Shown: positions 16,925-28,160 of the stretch, one piece after another
How positions within the stretch are numbered: the first letter of the stretch is position 1
Layout: every line of letters starts with the position of its first letter
Assembly (NCBI RefSeq): GCF_021043395.1
Contig: NZ_JAJNKE010000021.1
Span: 1 to 64,000, forward strand
Length of the DNA: 64,000 nt
Direction of reading: 5' to 3'
Source of the DNA: Clostridium guangxiense
Lineage (GTDB): Bacteria > Bacillota > Clostridia > Clostridiales > Clostridiaceae
Notes under the pieces: model-generated
The model's input: the letters and a program-made list of their open reading frames with translations, nothing else
Database searches by the model: none
Told to the model about the DNA's origin: nothing
Translations under genes and position numbers: made by a program

Positions 16925-17860
16925 TTATGCTTTTGCAACAATACAGACCCATTCTCCTTGGTTATTAACTTCTACTATCTCAAATTTATTTTTTCTTAAT
17001 TCTTCAATTACATCCTTAGCTCTATCTTTTATTATACCAGATGATACAAAATATCCTCCCTTTGTAATAAATTTATTTACATCAGGTATTAAAATCTTTA
17101 TAACTTCTGCAATAATATTTGCTACAATTACATCTGCTTTTCCTTCAACAACTTCCATTAAATCTCCGTGTTTGATTTCAATGTTGTCTAAATTATTATA
17201 CTTCAAGTTTTGTTTTGCAGAATCTACCGCAACAGGATCAAGATCAACTCCTAAAACTTTACTTGCATTCAATTTAGCTGCTGAAATAGCAAGTATACCA
17301 GATCCTGTTCCTATATCAAAAACCGTTGAATTATCATCCACATATCTTTCAAGTGCCTGTATACACATCCTTGTAGTCTCATGTGTTCCCGTTCCAAATG
17401 CCATACCAGGATCAAGTTCTACAACTAATTCGTAATCTTTTGGTTCATACTTTTCCCATATAGGCTTTACTACAATTCTAGCACCAACTTTAGTAGGCTT
17501 ATAATACTTTTTCCAGTTATTTTCCCAATCTTGTTCATTAACTTTATTAGAAACTACAAGACCTTTACCTTTATCTATTCCAAATTCGCCTAAATTATCA
17601 ACACTTTTTTTTATGTATTCAAAATTATTTTCAAATTCCTTGTCTTCTTTGTAATATCCCTTTATTACCGCACCTTCTTTTATATTGAGAAGTTTTTCAT
17701 CAAAATAATCCCAATCACCATGATGCTTCTTCTTAAATTCGATATCATTTGAATCCTCAATTGAAACTCCCTTAACAGGTGTATTGTAAAGTATTCCTGT
17801 AACTGCCTCAACAGCCTCACTGCTTGTTACAATACTAACTTCTATCCAATCTTTATCCAA
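16925..17860 (-). CDS. prmA: Ribosomal protein L11 methyltransferase
   Basis: Methylates ribosomal protein L11. SAM motif [18 protein letters not shown], the pre-motif [16 protein letters not shown], and NIIAEVIK-x-L near the active site. The reading frame is open further upstream, but family alignment ([19 protein letters not shown] at the N-terminus) and GGAGG 7 bases before a TTG at 17858-17860 place the start there, giving 311 aa. An 11-bp hairpin (TTTAGGAGGGC/GCCCTCCTAAA, about 17893-17919) sits in the leader, which is odd and may influence expression. Confidence 0.93.
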   Translation of the reverse strand: MDKDWIEVSIVTSSEAVEAVTGILYNTPVKGVSIEDSNDIEFKKKHHGDWDYFDEKLLNIKEGAVIKGYYKEDKEFENNFEYIKKSVDNLGEFGIDKGKGLVVSNKVNEQDWENNWKKYYKPTKVGARIVVKPIWEKYEPKDYELVVELDPGMAFGTGTHETTRMCIQALERYVDDNSTVFDIGTGSGILAISAAKLNASKVLGVDLDPVAVDSAKQNLKYNNLDNIEIKHGDLMEVVEGKADVIVANIIAEVIKILIPDVNKFITKGGYFVSSGIIKDRAKDVIEELRKNKFEIVEVNNQGEWVCIVAKA

Positions 17861-17952
17861 CTTTATTCCTCCAAATATATTATTTATGATAGGATTTAGG
17901 AGGGCATAGAGCCCTCCTAAACTTGGATGCATTTCTATCAAAATCACCTTAA

Positions 17953-17989
17953 AAATACAAGTAAGAAGTCTTAATTCTTACTTGTATTT
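17953..17989 (-). terminator. Terminator after the small dnaJ-linked gene
   Basis: Perfect 15-bp stem AAATACAAGTAAGAA (17953-17967) / TTCTTACTTGTATTT (17975-17989), followed on the minus strand by TTAAGG after the T-rich arm. Separates the dnaJ transcript from prmA. Confidence 0.8.
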
Positions 17990-17998
17990 AACATTATA

Positions 17999-18178
17999 TC
18001 ACTCTTTTACTTGGCTTTCTATTTTACCAAGGAGTTTTTTATAACCTCTTATGACATTTCTAAGTTCTTCTTCACTATCTTCATATTCTTCATCCATATC
18101 GTAACGCAATTCTTGAATTCTAGTGTTTATTAAATTTTTTATTTTCTTTACCTCACTTGCATCAAGATCAAGCATCAT
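17999..18178 (-). CDS. Small acidic hypothetical protein downstream of dnaJ
   Basis: 59-residue frame starting MMLDLDASEVKKIKNL and ending KLLGKIESQVKE, TGA stop. Rich in Glu/Lys, with a Glu cluster (DMDEEYEDSEEEL) and predicted as one or two helices. GGAAGGA is present upstream (about 11 bases). It lies between dnaJ and a strong terminator, so is the last gene of the heat-shock transcript. Not recognised. Confidence 0.65.
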   Translation of the reverse strand: MMLDLDASEVKKIKNLINTRIQELRYDMDEEYEDSEEELRNVIRGYKKLLGKIESQVKE

Positions 18179-18265
18179 AGAGCATCATTCCTTCCAAGTT
18201 ATAGTCAGATTACTATCATACTTAACTATTCTATATTATGCTCTAAAATCCTTCTTTAAAACAGT

Positions 18266-19390
18266 TTAGAAAAACTTAAATTTCCCCTTTTTCTCATTAG
18301 AAGACTCTCCGCTAGCTTCCATAAATAATTTTAAAGCTTCCTTTTGTTTTTCATTTAAAGTCTTAGGAACATCAACTATAACTTTTACGTACTGATCTCC
18401 TCTACCTGAACTATTGACTCTAGAAATTCCTTTTCCCTTTAATCTAAATACAGTTGCTGATTGAGTTCCTGCTGGAATTGTATATTTCACATCACCATCA
18501 ATAGTAGGAACTGTTATTTCTGTTCCTAATGATGCTTTAGGGAAACTTATATGAGTATCCATATACACATCAAAACCTTGTCTCTTAAACTGTTTACTAG
18601 GAATAACTTTTATATTTATATATAAATCTCCTGCTGGTCCTCCATTTTTGCCATGCTCTCCTTGCCCTCTAAGAGGTATTACATTGCCAGTATCAACACC
18701 AGCTGGTATATTTACAGATATTTTTCTTCTCTTTCTTACATTACCTGAGCCATGACAATCCGGACATGGTTCAGTAATTATTGTTCCTTTACCACCACAT
18801 TTATCACAGGAGGTTTCAGTTACAAAACTTCCAAGTGCAGTGTTTCTCTGAACTCTTATTCTACCCGAACCTCCGCACTTATCACATTTTTTAGCCGATG
18901 TTCCAGGCTTTGCTCCTGTTCCATGACATGTTTCACAAGATTCACTTCTAGTTAAATTAATTTCTTTTTTAACTCCAAAAACTGCTTCTTCAAAAGTTAA
19001 AGTCACGGTATATTCAAGGTCATTTCCTCTTTCTGGAGCATTTGGATTTCTTCTAGATCCTCCGCCTCCAAAACCACCACCGAAGAATGAACTAAATATA
19101 TCTCCTAAGTCTGAAAAATCGCCAAAACCACCGCCTGAAAAGTCACCAAAGCCTCCGCCTGCGCCATTAAAATCAGCTGTTCCAAATCTATCATAATTAG
19201 CTTTCTTCTCAGGATCTGATAAAACCTGATAGGCTTCATTTATCTCTTTGAATTTTTCCTCAGCCTCTTTATTACCTCTATTTTTATCAGGATGATACTT
19301 TATTGCAAGTTTTCTAAATGCTTTTTTTATTTCATCTTCTGAGGCTTCTTTTTGAAGTCCAAGTACCTCATAGTAGTCTTTTTTTGCCAT
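18266..19390 (-). CDS. dnaJ: Chaperone DnaJ
   Basis: 374 aa from the ATG at 19390 ([24 protein letters not shown]); the upstream in-frame extension is not part of the family. J domain with HPD (YHPDKNRG), Gly/Phe-rich linker, four zinc repeats [32 protein letters not shown], then the two C-terminal substrate-binding domains. Co-chaperone stimulating DnaK ATPase. Last chaperone gene of hrcA-grpE-dnaK-dnaJ. Confidence 0.97.
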   Translation of the reverse strand: MAKKDYYEVLGLQKEASEDEIKKAFRKLAIKYHPDKNRGNKEAEEKFKEINEAYQVLSDPEKKANYDRFGTADFNGAGGGFGDFSGGGFGDFSDLGDIFSSFFGGGFGGGGSRRNPNAPERGNDLEYTVTLTFEEAVFGVKKEINLTRSESCETCHGTGAKPGTSAKKCDKCGGSGRIRVQRNTALGSFVTETSCDKCGGKGTIITEPCPDCHGSGNVRKRRKISVNIPAGVDTGNVIPLRGQGEHGKNGGPAGDLYINIKVIPSKQFKRQGFDVYMDTHISFPKASLGTEITVPTIDGDVKYTIPAGTQSATVFRLKGKGISRVNSSGRGDQYVKVIVDVPKTLNEKQKEALKLFMEASGESSNEKKGKFKFF

Positions 19391-19447
19391 CCCTTTCACC
19401 ACCCAAAATCTACAATTATATTGCTGAATTTCTACTAACTTAAAATT

Positions 19448-19474
19448 AAGGGAAGGGTAAAAACCCATTCCCTT
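19448..19474 (-). terminator. Hairpin between dnaK and dnaJ
   Basis: AAGGGAA.GGGT (19448-19458) / ACCC.TTCCCTT (19463-19474 with one bulged A), loop AAAA. The minus-strand tail is TTAATTTTAAG, so it could attenuate dnaJ relative to dnaK or protect the dnaK 3' end. Confidence 0.5.
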
Positions 19475-19556
19475 ATATTCAGGAAACAACTTCTATTATT
19501 TTTAATATCAGTTTCCCTTTTATTATACTTATAAATTAATTTTTTTCAAACATTTT

Positions 19557-21428
19557 TTATTTGTCATTATCAACTTTAAAATCTGCATCAACTACATTAT
19601 CGTCGCCATTGCCTTTTCCATCTCCAGCATTGCCAGAATTTGCGCCTTGGCTTCCAGCACCTGCTGCATTAGGGTCTCCCTGTGCTGCTCCTGGGTTTTG
19701 CTGATAGATTTTAGTTGTTACTGCATATAAAGCTTGAGTTAAATCTTCTGATGCTTTCTTTATAGCTTCTGTATCATCGCTATCTTTAATTTTCTTAAGA
19801 TCTTCTAATTTTGCATCAATGTTAGTTTTATCTTCAGCAGGTACTTTATCTCCAAGATCTTTTAATGTCTTTTCAGTCTGGAAGATCATTTGATCTGCAT
19901 TATTTTTAACTTCTATTTTTTCTTGTTTTTTCTTATCTTCTTCTGCAAATTTTTCTGCATCCTTTACAGCTTTATCTATTTCTTCATCTGTTAAGTTTGT
20001 TGAAGCTGTAATTGTTATATGAGATTCTTTTCCTGTTCCCTTATCTTTAGCAGAAACATTTACTATACCATTTGCATCTATATCAAATGTTACTTCTATT
20101 TGAGGTATTCCTCTTGGAGCTGGTGCTATTCCATCAAGAGTAAATCTTCCAAGGCTCTTATTGTCAGCAGCCATTTTTCTTTCACCCTGTACTATATTGA
20201 TTTCAACTGATGGCTGATTGTCTGCTGCTGTTGAGAATACCTGGCTCTTTCTTGTAGGTATTGTAGTATTTCTTGTTATTAATGGAGTTGCAACTCCTCC
20301 TAAAGTTTCTATTCCAAGAGTAAGAGGTGTAACATCAAGAAGAAGTACATCTTTAACATCCCCTGTTAAAACTCCTGCCTGTATTGAAGCTCCAACTGCA
20401 ACACATTCATCAGGATTAACTCCCTTTGAAGGTTCTTTTCCTGTAAACTGTTTAACTGCCTCTTGAACAGCTGGAATTCTTGTTGAACCACCGACAAGTA
20501 CTACTTTGTCTACTTCATTTATTGAAAGTCCTGCATCATTAAGTGCTTTCTTCATTGGCTCTATTGTTGCTTGAACTAAATCATGAGTTAATTCATTAAA
20601 TTTAGCTCTAGTTAAATTCATATCTATATGCTTTGGACCTGTTGCATCTGCAGTTATAAATGGAAGATTTATGTTAGTCTGCATTGAAGATGATAATTCT
20701 ATTTTTGCTTTTTCAGCAGCTTCTTTTAATCTTTGAAGTGCCATTTTATCATTTCTTAAATCTATTCCATTGTCTTTCTTAAATTCTTCTGCAATGTAAT
20801 CCATTATTTTATTGTCAAAGTCATCTCCACCTAAACGAGTGTTACCATTTGTTGATTTAACTTCAAATACTCCATCTCCAAGTTCAAGTATGGATACATC
20901 AAATGTACCACCACCAAGGTCATAAACAAATATCTTTTGATTTGTATCCATTTTGTCAAGACCATATGCAAGTGATGCTGCTGTTGGTTCATTTATTATT
21001 CTTAAAACTTCAAGACCAGCTATTTTTCCTGCATCCTTTGTTGCTTGTCTTTGGCTGTCATTAAAATATGCTGGAACAGTTATAACTGCTTGAGTAACTG
21101 TTTCTCCTAAATAAGCTTCTGCATCAGCTTTTAATTTTTGAAGTATCATTGCTGAAATTTCTTGTGGTGTATAATCTTTACCATCTATTGATACTTTATG
21201 TGATGTTCCCATTTCTCTCTTTATAGATATAATTGTCTTATCAGGGTTTGTTATTGCCTGTCTTTTTGCAACCTGACCTACAAGTCTTTCTCCATTTTTC
21301 TGAAATGATACTACTGAAGGAGTAGTTCTTGCACCCTCAGCATTAGCTATAACAACAGGTTCTCCACCTTCCATAACAGCCACACATGAATTTGTTGTTC
21401 CTAAATCAATACCTATAACTTTTGACAT
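19557..21428 (-). CDS. dnaK: Chaperone DnaK (Hsp70)
   Basis: 623 aa. ATPase domain starts [17 protein letters not shown] and has [18 protein letters not shown] and [13 protein letters not shown]. Substrate domain with [17 protein letters not shown]. The C-terminal tail is Gly/Asn/Asp-rich ([20 protein letters not shown]), as usual. AGGAGG before the ATG. Sits 21 bases after grpE in the CIRCE-controlled operon. Confidence 0.98.
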   Translation of the reverse strand: MSKVIGIDLGTTNSCVAVMEGGEPVVIANAEGARTTPSVVSFQKNGERLVGQVAKRQAITNPDKTIISIKREMGTSHKVSIDGKDYTPQEISAMILQKLKADAEAYLGETVTQAVITVPAYFNDSQRQATKDAGKIAGLEVLRIINEPTAASLAYGLDKMDTNQKIFVYDLGGGTFDVSILELGDGVFEVKSTNGNTRLGGDDFDNKIMDYIAEEFKKDNGIDLRNDKMALQRLKEAAEKAKIELSSSMQTNINLPFITADATGPKHIDMNLTRAKFNELTHDLVQATIEPMKKALNDAGLSINEVDKVVLVGGSTRIPAVQEAVKQFTGKEPSKGVNPDECVAVGASIQAGVLTGDVKDVLLLDVTPLTLGIETLGGVATPLITRNTTIPTRKSQVFSTAADNQPSVEINIVQGERKMAADNKSLGRFTLDGIAPAPRGIPQIEVTFDIDANGIVNVSAKDKGTGKESHITITASTNLTDEEIDKAVKDAEKFAEEDKKKQEKIEVKNNADQMIFQTEKTLKDLGDKVPAEDKTNIDAKLEDLKKIKDSDDTEAIKKASEDLTQALYAVTTKIYQQNPGAAQGDPNAAGAGSQGANSGNAGDGKGNGDDNVVDADFKVDNDK

Positions 21429-21449
21429 AATAAAAACCTCCTATATATT

Positions 21450-22073
21450 TTAGTTTGCTACTTTTACCATACTATGTCTTAATACCTTATCTCCTCTTTT
21501 ATATCCCTTTTGAAGAACTTCAACTATTTCGCTTTCTCCATAGTTTTCATCTTCAATATGCATAACAGCATTGTGGAAATTAGGATCAAATGCACCTTCA
21601 CCTGGTATTTCCTCAACACCGAGTTTTGTAAGAGCCTCTTTAAATTGTCTTATAGTCATATCAATGCCCTTTTTTATATCTTCAGCACTTCCACTTGATG
21701 TAGCTGCTCTTTCTAAGTTGTCTAAAGATGGAAGCATTTCATTTATAACATCACTGCATGCATCAGTGTATATGCCCTCTTTTTCCTTAGCAGTTCTCTT
21801 TCTATAGTTGTCATATTCTGCAGTTAGTCTTAAAATTCTATCCTTCATAGTTTCAAGTTCATTTGATAATTTTTCATTGTCATCTTTCAACTTGGAATTG
21901 AATAATTTCATATCTTCTAACTCTTTCTTTTCTGGAGATTCTTCTTTTTCTCCTTCTATTTTTTTATCTTGAACTTCAACTTCTTCTTCATTTTGAACTT
22001 TATCTTCTACTACTGCTTCATCTTTATTTTCATTTTCAATAGCTTTTTCAGCATCTTTTTTATTTTTTTTCAT
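21450..22073 (-). CDS. grpE: Nucleotide exchange factor GrpE
   Basis: 207 aa from the ATG at 22073 (GAGGTGAAGTTG SD; a GTG nine bases upstream is part of the SD). Long charged N-terminal coiled coil (about 10-100), then the signature AEYDNYRKRTAKEKEG and the beta domain ending YKRGDKVLRHSMVKVAN. Releases ADP from DnaK. Between hrcA and dnaK. Confidence 0.96.
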   Translation of the reverse strand: MKKNKKDAEKAIENENKDEAVVEDKVQNEEEVEVQDKKIEGEKEESPEKKELEDMKLFNSKLKDDNEKLSNELETMKDRILRLTAEYDNYRKRTAKEKEGIYTDACSDVINEMLPSLDNLERAATSSGSAEDIKKGIDMTIRQFKEALTKLGVEEIPGEGAFDPNFHNAVMHIEDENYGESEIVEVLQKGYKRGDKVLRHSMVKVAN

Positions 22074-22090
22074 CAACTTCACCTCTTACT

Positions 22091-23128
22091 TTATTCATCA
22101 TTGTCATACAACCTTTTTAGATTATCATTAATTTGATCAACAACTTCCTTTATGACCCTTATAACATTAGAATAAGGTATTCTTGTAGGCCCTATAACTC
22201 CAATTGTACCAAACGGTCTCCCATTTACGCCATACACTGATGAAATTATGCTACATTCTTTAGCTTCAGAAATATTATTTTCATTTCCTATACTTATAGT
22301 AAATCCATCTGAAACATTAATAAGACTTTTCATAATTTCATTATTACCTACAAGTGAAAGGAAATCCCTAACCTTTTCAATATCTCTAAACTCTGGATAA
22401 TTAAATATGTTTGTTGTTCCTTCCATATAAACCTTAGATGAATCCGACTGCTTTAATATAGTGTATATATTAGTAATAATGGATGAGAATATATCTTCAT
22501 ATCCTCTCAAATCATTTTTAAGGTTATTTATTACTTCTAGGTTTATCTGCTCTATAGTAAGACCTTTTATTCTTTCATTGATTAAAGCAGTCATTTTCAT
22601 TAAGTTTTCATCAATAACACTTTTTGATACTCTTATAATGCTATCTTTAATAAATCCATTATCAGTTATTATTACACAAAGTATACTACTTGAAGAAACA
22701 TTAATAAGCTGTATGGATTTTATATAACTTTTATCAGCTGATGAAGCTTTAACTATACATGTAAGCTTAGTCATATCAGAAATTAATGACATAGCCTGCT
22801 TAATAATTTTATCGACTTCAAAAAGAGCTTCATCAATTATCTTAGCTTTTATTATCATCTCTTCTTCAGGTGATATTCTAGGCACTTTCATAAGCTTATC
22901 TACATAAAGTCTATATCCCTTATCAGAAGGTTTTCTTCCTGAAGAAGTGTGAAGTTGTTCTATATATCCCATTTCCTCAAGATCAGCCATTTCATTTCTT
23001 ATAGTGGCCGAACTTATACCTAAATCATATTTTTTGGCTATAGTTCTTGACCCTACAGGCTCACCAGTGCTTATATAGTCATTTATTATTGCTTGAAGGA
23101 TTTTAAGTTTTCTTTCCTCCATATCCAT
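22091..23128 (-). CDS. hrcA: Heat-inducible repressor HrcA
   Basis: 345 aa. N-terminal winged helix (RKLKILQAIINDYISTGEPVGSRTIAKKYDLGISSATIRNEMADLEEMGYIEQ) followed by the GAF-like regulatory domain with RPFGTIGVIGPTRIPYSNVI. Binds the CIRCE operator, which is perfect and lies 16 bases before the start, so it represses its own operon. Confidence 0.97.
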   Translation of the reverse strand: MDMEERKLKILQAIINDYISTGEPVGSRTIAKKYDLGISSATIRNEMADLEEMGYIEQLHTSSGRKPSDKGYRLYVDKLMKVPRISPEEEMIIKAKIIDEALFEVDKIIKQAMSLISDMTKLTCIVKASSADKSYIKSIQLINVSSSSILCVIITDNGFIKDSIIRVSKSVIDENLMKMTALINERIKGLTIEQINLEVINNLKNDLRGYEDIFSSIITNIYTILKQSDSSKVYMEGTTNIFNYPEFRDIEKVRDFLSLVGNNEIMKSLINVSDGFTISIGNENNISEAKECSIISSVYGVNGRPFGTIGVIGPTRIPYSNVIRVIKEVVDQINDNLKRLYDNDE

Positions 23129-23143
23129 ATTCTCACCTCTTTA

Positions 23144-23170
23144 TTAGCACTCACCTTGTTTGAGTGCTAA
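23144..23170. promoter_or_regulatory. CIRCE operator
   Basis: Exact consensus: TTAGCACTC (23144-23152), nine-base spacer, GAGTGCTAA (23162-23170). Binding site for HrcA in the leader of hrcA-grpE-dnaK-dnaJ. Confidence 0.98.
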
Positions 23171-23183
23171 TGACTATGTTTAT

Positions 23184-23212
23184 AAAATAACACCTTGTTT
23201 TGTATTTGTCAA
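23184..23212 (-). promoter_or_regulatory. hrcA operon promoter
   Basis: On the minus strand TTGACA (23207-23212), 17 bases, TATTTT (23184-23189), placing the transcript start close to the CIRCE element. Confidence 0.65.
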
Positions 23213-23312
23213 TATGTTTTACTTTATGGAAAAATCTCATTTTTAAGCTTATAAGTTAAATAATAAAATTATTTTTATTATTTGCCTAATTTTCTCTACT
23301 TTGCTTAAAATA

Positions 23313-24440
23313 TCACTCCAATATAAAATCAGACATTATAGTATTAGAAATATGAACTGCCTTTTCTGTCAAAAAAACTTTATCACTCTCAATCTTAATA
23401 AGTCCTAGCTTTTCATATTTATTAACTACGGCCCCATATATGTCATAAATATTAACATTAAATTTACTTTTAAAATCACTGATTCTTATTCCATTGGTCT
23501 TTCTAAGTCCTAAAAACATAAATTCTTCCATATTATCTTTCGTAGAATTTTCATGTTTTTCAACTGATGTATCCTCATAACTTAAAATTTTCTCAATATA
23601 TCTTTTTACATTGCTCTCATTTTTATTCCTTATATTATTAAAATAAGAATGAGCAGAGGCACCACAGCCTATATACTCATCCATACTCCAATATATTAAA
23701 TTATGCTTGCACTCTTTATGTTCCTTAGAGAAATTTGATATTTCATACTGCTTGTATCCATTGTCTCTTAAAAACTCTACAGTAAAGTTGTACATTTTAA
23801 CTTCAACATCTTCTTCTGGAAGTGCTAACTTTCCTTCTTCTTTCATTTTATAAAATGGTGTTCCTTCTTCAACAATAAGGCTGTAGCATGAGATATGCTC
23901 TGGATTCAAGTTACTTACCTTTTCTAAAGTTTCTTTCCACTGCTCAAAACTTTGTCCTGGAATGGCAAACATCAAATCTACATTTATATTTTTAAATCCG
24001 ATATTTCTTGCCATTTCAAAGCCTTTTAAAAATTCGCTAAAATTGTGAATTCTTCCAAGGCTCGCTAAAAGTTCATTTTGACATGCTTGAAGTCCTATAC
24101 TTATCCTATTTGCACCAGCTGTCTTTATAACTTCAAGCTTATCCTTATCAAAAGAACCTGGGTTGCACTCAACCGTAAATTCACAATCTTCATGTTTATT
24201 AACTTTATGCAAAGTTTCTTTTAAAATCTCCCATGCTTCCATAGATAAATAACTTGGAGTTCCTCCTCCAATAAATATAGTATTAAATCTTTTACCCTTA
24301 CACTTATTTTCTATTTCAAGGCACAATGCCTTTACATAGTCAAGCATATATTTTTCCATGCAGCTATAGGATGGGAAATCACAATACAGACATTTCTTTT
24401 TACAAAAAGGAATGTGTATATACAAACCCAATTTTCCCAT
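23313..24440 (-). CDS. hemW: Radical SAM heme chaperone HemW
   Basis: 375 aa from the ATG at 24440 (GGTGG 7 bases upstream); this ATG is 3 bases past the lepA stop. Radical-SAM cluster in HIPFCKKKCLYCDF (CxxxCxxC), FIGGGTPSYL, and the HemN C-terminal domain. The Cys motif and length match HemW (formerly 'HemN-like'), a heme-trafficking protein rather than the oxidase. lepA-hemW-hrcA is the classic order. Confidence 0.94.
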   Translation of the reverse strand: MGKLGLYIHIPFCKKKCLYCDFPSYSCMEKYMLDYVKALCLEIENKCKGKRFNTIFIGGGTPSYLSMEAWEILKETLHKVNKHEDCEFTVECNPGSFDKDKLEVIKTAGANRISIGLQACQNELLASLGRIHNFSEFLKGFEMARNIGFKNINVDLMFAIPGQSFEQWKETLEKVSNLNPEHISCYSLIVEEGTPFYKMKEEGKLALPEEDVEVKMYNFTVEFLRDNGYKQYEISNFSKEHKECKHNLIYWSMDEYIGCGASAHSYFNNIRNKNESNVKRYIEKILSYEDTSVEKHENSTKDNMEEFMFLGLRKTNGIRISDFKSKFNVNIYDIYGAVVNKYEKLGLIKIESDKVFLTEKAVHISNTIMSDFILE

Positions 24441-24442
24441 AA

Positions 24443-26251
24443 TCAATCCACCTTCAATATAGACATGAATGCTTCCTGTGGAATTTGAACACTTCCAACC
24501 TGTCTCATTCTCTTTTTTCCTTCTTTTTGTTTTTCAAGAAGTTTTCTCTTTCTTGAAATATCTCCACCATAGCACTTTGCAAGAACATCTTTTCTCATAG
24601 CCTTTACAGTTTCTCTTGCTATAATTTTTCCTCCAACTGCTGCTTGAATAGGTATTTCAAATAACTGTCTTGGTATAATTTCTTTTAATTTCTCAGCTAT
24701 AGCTCTTCCTTTTCCGTAAGCTCTTTCTTTAGGAACAATCATTGAAAGCGCATCTACTACTTCTCCGTTAAGCAGTATATCCAATTTAACTAGTTCTGTT
24801 TTTTCATATCCATTAAGCTCATAATCAAAAGAAGCATATCCTTTTGTTCTTGACTTTAATGCATCAAAGAAATCATATATTATTTCATTTAGAGGAATTA
24901 CATAATTTAACATAACTCTTGTAGTTTCTATATACTGCATATCAATGAAAATACCTCTTTTGTTTTGGCAAAGCTCCATAACCGCTCCAACATAGTCCGC
25001 AGGAGTAATTATTTGAGCCTTCACAATTGGTTCCTCCATGTAATCTATTTCTGTAGTTTCTGGAAGATTAGCTGGGTTAGTAATATCTATAGCCTCTCCA
25101 TCGGTCTTCTTTATCTTATAAACAACTGATGGTGCTGTAATTATAATATCAAGATTAAATTCTCTTTCTATTCTCTCCTGTATTATTTCCATATGCAAAA
25201 GTCCAAGAAAACCGCATCTAAATCCAAATCCAAGTGCTACAGAAGTTTCAGGTTCAAAATTTAAGGCTGCATCATTTACCTGAAGCTTTTCAAGTGCATC
25301 CTTCAATTCAGGATACTTAGCGCCATCTACAGGGTATATTCCACTGTACACCATAGGTATAGCTGGTCTATAACCCTCAAGCCTTTCGCTTGCTGGATTA
25401 TCTGCATCTGTCATTGTATCTCCAACTCTCGCGTCTCTTACATTCTTTATAGATGCTGTAACATATCCAACATCTCCAGCTTTTAATTCATCAACCTTAA
25501 GATAATCTGGAATAAACACACCAACTTCTGTAATTTCATATTCCTTGTTGGCTGCCATAAGTTTAGCCCTAGTTCCAGCTTTTATGGCACCATCAATTAC
25601 TCTAATATGGCATACTACGCCCCTATAACTGTCATAATACGAATCAAATATAAGTGCTTTTAAAGGTTTATTTTCGTCACCACTAGGACAAGGTATTTTT
25701 TCTACCACAGCCTCAAGCACATCTTCAATATTAAGTCCTGTTTTTGCTGAAATAAGTGGGGCATCTTGAGCCTCTATTCCTATAACATCTTCAATTTCAT
25801 TTTTTACTTCATCTGGTCTTGCACTTGGTAGATCTATTTTATTTATAACAGGCACGACCTCTAAATTATGATCTATAGCCATATAGCAGTTTGCTAAAGT
25901 TTGAGCTTGTATTCCTTGAGTAGCATCCACAACAAGTACTGCTCCTTCACATGCAGCTAAACTTCTAGATACTTCATAGTTAAAATCTACATGACCTGGA
26001 GTATCTATTAAATTAAGAGCATATTCTTCACCATCAGAAGGTCTTTTATATATAAGTCTTGCAGCCTGTGACTTTATAGTAATACCTCTTTCTCTTTCTA
26101 TATCCATATTATCAAGAACCTGCTGTTCCATTTCTCTCTCAGTAAGAGTTCCTGTTATCTCTAAAAGCCTGTCTGCAAGTGTTGATTTCCCATGATCTAT
26201 ATGTGCAACTATACAAAAATTCCTTATGTGTTTTTGTCTATTACTAGGCAT
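24443..26251 (-). CDS. lepA: Elongation factor 4 (LepA)
   Basis: 602 aa translational GTPase. G1 AHIDHGKST, switch [11 protein letters not shown]4 NKIDLP, plus the LepA-specific C-terminal domain ([32 protein letters not shown]). Acts on ribosomes during initiation/stalled elongation. GGGGGAT SD. Directly followed by hemW. Confidence 0.98.
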   Translation of the reverse strand: MPSNRQKHIRNFCIVAHIDHGKSTLADRLLEITGTLTEREMEQQVLDNMDIERERGITIKSQAARLIYKRPSDGEEYALNLIDTPGHVDFNYEVSRSLAACEGAVLVVDATQGIQAQTLANCYMAIDHNLEVVPVINKIDLPSARPDEVKNEIEDVIGIEAQDAPLISAKTGLNIEDVLEAVVEKIPCPSGDENKPLKALIFDSYYDSYRGVVCHIRVIDGAIKAGTRAKLMAANKEYEITEVGVFIPDYLKVDELKAGDVGYVTASIKNVRDARVGDTMTDADNPASERLEGYRPAIPMVYSGIYPVDGAKYPELKDALEKLQVNDAALNFEPETSVALGFGFRCGFLGLLHMEIIQERIEREFNLDIIITAPSVVYKIKKTDGEAIDITNPANLPETTEIDYMEEPIVKAQIITPADYVGAVMELCQNKRGIFIDMQYIETTRVMLNYVIPLNEIIYDFFDALKSRTKGYASFDYELNGYEKTELVKLDILLNGEVVDALSMIVPKERAYGKGRAIAEKLKEIIPRQLFEIPIQAAVGGKIIARETVKAMRKDVLAKCYGGDISRKRKLLEKQKEGKKRMRQVGSVQIPQEAFMSILKVD

Positions 26252-26404
26252 GCTGCAAATCCCCCTTTAATATTATGTATTATTGAAATTACTACAAAGC
26301 TTAAAAAAGATTTCAAGTAATCTAATAAATATCATTTTTAATCGTGTACAAATCAAAATAAATTATAGCATACATAGAAGGTTTTTTGTCAACCAAAGAA
26401 ATTT

Positions 26405-26929
26405 TTACAGTTTGTTCATCTCACTTTTTAAATTTTCCAAGCCATTTTGTACATTTTCATTAAAATTTATTCCAAATGCATATACTTCCTTTTCAATTTC
26501 ATTAAATCTCGAGTTAATACCATCTATATATCTTGAGCATGTATTGTTTATATTTGCAAACCTATTTCCAAAGGCAACTACAATTTCATTGTTAATATAA
26601 AATTTATAATTTTCAGTTTCTAATCTTATATCTAAAGGATTAGTCCTAAAAAGTATTCTGAATTTAGGAACATATACTTTTTCAATCACATCAGAAATGC
26701 TGTTTTTTTCTTTACTATTTTGGTCCTTACTTTCCAAATTATCAAGATGTTTTTCCATATCATCTAAATTGTAGTCATTAATTTTATTTATCATATCCTG
26801 CTTACTTTTTTTTATATGTAAATCATTGCAATATATATTTCTGTTTAGCTGTATATTGTTAATGCAAATAGAAATTAATGTTATCATTAATATTAAACTT
26901 ATAAAAATTATTTTTAACTTTTTTGCCAT
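26405..26929 (-). CDS. Hypothetical membrane-anchored protein next to spoIIP
   Basis: 174 aa from the ATG at 26929 (AGGAGG 14 bases upstream, rather long; a GTG at 26944 is in frame but overlaps the SD). One N-terminal membrane anchor (KLKIIFISLILMITLISICI), then an extracytoplasmic part with charged helix (about 45-75) and a beta-rich region (VPKFRILFRTNPLDIRLETENYKFYINNEIVVAF). Not recognised. It follows spoIIP by about 50 bases on the same strand, so it may be sporulation linked. Confidence 0.7.
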   Translation of the reverse strand: MAKKLKIIFISLILMITLISICINNIQLNRNIYCNDLHIKKSKQDMINKINDYNLDDMEKHLDNLESKDQNSKEKNSISDVIEKVYVPKFRILFRTNPLDIRLETENYKFYINNEIVVAFGNRFANINNTCSRYIDGINSRFNEIEKEVYAFGINFNENVQNGLENLKSEMNKL

Positions 26930-26982
26930 AAATAAAAAAAGCACCTCCTAATTATAAGGATGCACTTTTTTTAATTTATTAT

Positions 26983-28083
26983 TCATTTTTTACCATTTAA
27001 ATACTCTGCAATAACTCTAGCAATATATTTTTGTGTAGCCTTTGCTTCATCCAAGGTATTTACCTGAGAACCTATTTCTATTAAAAATGCATTATTGCTT
27101 TTTGCTTGATTAAAGTAATTTGTACCGTAATCATAATAATAAATTCCATTAAACATCTGAGGAAAATATTTATTTGTAAGTGAAACTAAACTATTTACCA
27201 TAGCTATATTTTTAGCATAATGAGGATTTTTTCTAGCCATTACAAACATAAATTTTGCAACATTTTCTCCATTTATTTTGGTAGTTACAGAGGTTTTATC
27301 TGGGCTTGAGTCCCTATGCATATCAATTATCATCTTAAAATCACCATATTTTTTCATATACTTATCTACAGTTTCTCCTGAACGAGTATAGCTTTTAGTA
27401 TATACTGCATTATGAAGTGTTTTATCATTTATTGCAGATATGCCATAATTTTGCTCAAGCTCCTTTACAAGTTCATCTCCAACAGCACATACATTGTGAT
27501 CATCATCAAAATCATCTTGATTGTATGGCTTATAGCTTTCTGTAGTGTGACTGTGATATATTAAAACCTCTGGCTTAGATTCATCTAATGGTTTCTTTAA
27601 TTTAGGATCATACACTGGAGAAACTGTATTTTTTGAGTTACTTGAGTTGTTATTTTCAGATGATACTTTAGATATATCACTGCTGTTTAAATTAAAATCA
27701 CCCACATTGCTACTATTTTGATTATTGTTAAATGCCATTTTACTATCGGACATATCGTCACTATCAAAACAAGATATTTCCTTACTTAATATTTTTTCTG
27801 GATTGTATATATCTATTCCAATAACTGATAGTGCCAAATTTTTTATAGAATAACTGTTTTCAACCATATCCTCTTCATCAAAATTTAAAACCTTAACCGA
27901 TGGAAGTGTATAATTAATTATTTGAACATAGGACAAATTATTTCTAGAATATTTTTTATCGGAGCCCGCCTTAACTTTGTTGAAAATACACATAAAAATC
28001 AGCAAATTTATCAGCAGCGTAAATATACTTATTTTTATTATAAGCTTATCTTTATCTTCGTTAATCAATTTATTATAATACAT
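26983..28083 (-). CDS. spoIIP: Stage II sporulation protein P
   Basis: 366 aa from the ATG at 28083 (GGAGG 9 bases upstream). Membrane anchor near residues 14-33, long Ser/Asn-rich linker (about 125-165), then the SpoIIP amidase/endopeptidase domain: PEVLIYHSHTTESYKP, MIIDMHRDSSP and FLIEIGSQVNT supply the zinc and catalytic residues. With SpoIID and SpoIIM it degrades septal peptidoglycan for engulfment. Follows gpr, as in Bacillus. Confidence 0.96.
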   Translation of the reverse strand: MYYNKLINEDKDKLIIKISIFTLLINLLIFMCIFNKVKAGSDKKYSRNNLSYVQIINYTLPSVKVLNFDEEDMVENSYSIKNLALSVIGIDIYNPEKILSKEISCFDSDDMSDSKMAFNNNQNSSNVGDFNLNSSDISKVSSENNNSSNSKNTVSPVYDPKLKKPLDESKPEVLIYHSHTTESYKPYNQDDFDDDHNVCAVGDELVKELEQNYGISAINDKTLHNAVYTKSYTRSGETVDKYMKKYGDFKMIIDMHRDSSPDKTSVTTKINGENVAKFMFVMARKNPHYAKNIAMVNSLVSLTNKYFPQMFNGIYYYDYGTNYFNQAKSNNAFLIEIGSQVNTLDEAKATQKYIARVIAEYLNGKK

Positions 28084-28160
28084 GATCACATCCCTCCTAT
28101 ATAAAATATACTTTCGAAATGTGATTTTATTACAATAAAAATTTCACTGTATATAAATCT

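Noticed and set aside
19018-19200. Gly/Ser-rich repeats in dnaJ as a possible mobile or CRISPR-like repeat
   Set aside because: They encode the normal G/F-rich linker of DnaJ.
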